A stretch of 5,017 bases of DNA from positions 1 to 5,017 of the forward strand of contig JASLCO010000272.1 in assembly GCA_030146505.1 (NCBI GenBank), given 5' to 3'. This DNA comes from Moraxellaceae bacterium (lineage in GTDB: Bacteria; Pseudomonadota; Gammaproteobacteria; Pseudomonadales; Moraxellaceae). A model generated the notes under the pieces. That model was not told where the DNA came from. It saw nothing but the letters and a program-made list of their open reading frames with translations, and did no database searches. The first letter of the stretch is position 1, and each line of letters starts with the position of its first letter. Position numbers and translations under genes: made by a program. Positions 5,016-5,017 of this stretch are shown here, piece by piece.

Positions 5016-5017
5016 CA

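Overview
The window looks like ordinary chromosome from a proteobacterium, most likely a non-enteric gammaproteobacterium. The reasons are a moderately high GC content, sulfur-relay proteins that resemble Escherichia coli TusD, TusC, TusB and TusE throughout, a YhbW-type flavin oxidoreductase, and a YbiB/TrpD2-type protein. No mobile element, CRISPR array, tRNA or rRNA gene was seen. Family assignments come from remembered sequences and visible motifs, not from a search.

Layout. Positions 1-963 carry two minus-strand genes: an unrecognised protein that runs off the left edge (1-261), and upstream of it a small two-helix membrane protein (409-963). Both have strong AGGAGG ribosome binding sites. 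A divergent gap (964-1161) separates them from the plus-strand genes, which fill the rest: a 2[4Fe-4S] ferredoxin (1162-1392), a luciferase-like flavin-dependent monooxygenase of the YhbW type (1487-2482), then the compact cluster tusD (2551-2940), tusC (2960-3316), tusB (3325-3606), tusE (3619-3936) and a TrpD2/YbiB-like gene (3956-4963). A clean intrinsic terminator (4978-5007) closes the cluster.

How the genes work together. TusBCD accepts persulfide sulfur from TusA and passes it to TusE, which delivers it to MnmA for 2-thiolation of the wobble uridine in tRNAs for Lys, Glu and Gln. The residues present favour this tRNA role over dissimilatory sulfur oxidation (DsrEFH/DsrC). TusD keeps its active cysteine, TusE keeps only the penultimate cysteine and has Ala where DsrC has its second one, and TusB lacks the early cysteine of DsrH. 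TusA and MnmA are not in the window. The TrpD2-like protein sits 19 bases after tusE and shares its terminator, so it is probably co-transcribed. That link, between a sulfur relay acting on tRNA and a family reported to bind nucleic acid, is the most interesting biological hint here. The ferredoxin and the flavoenzyme lie upstream on the same strand with no visible terminator, but a possible promoter with a perfect inverted repeat just before tusD suggests the tus genes may have their own start point.

I did not find a clearly novel system. The points worth a second look are small: the tus-trpD2 linkage, an eight-codon reading frame that links tusD to tusC, the inverted repeat before tusD, and two uncharacterised minus-strand genes.
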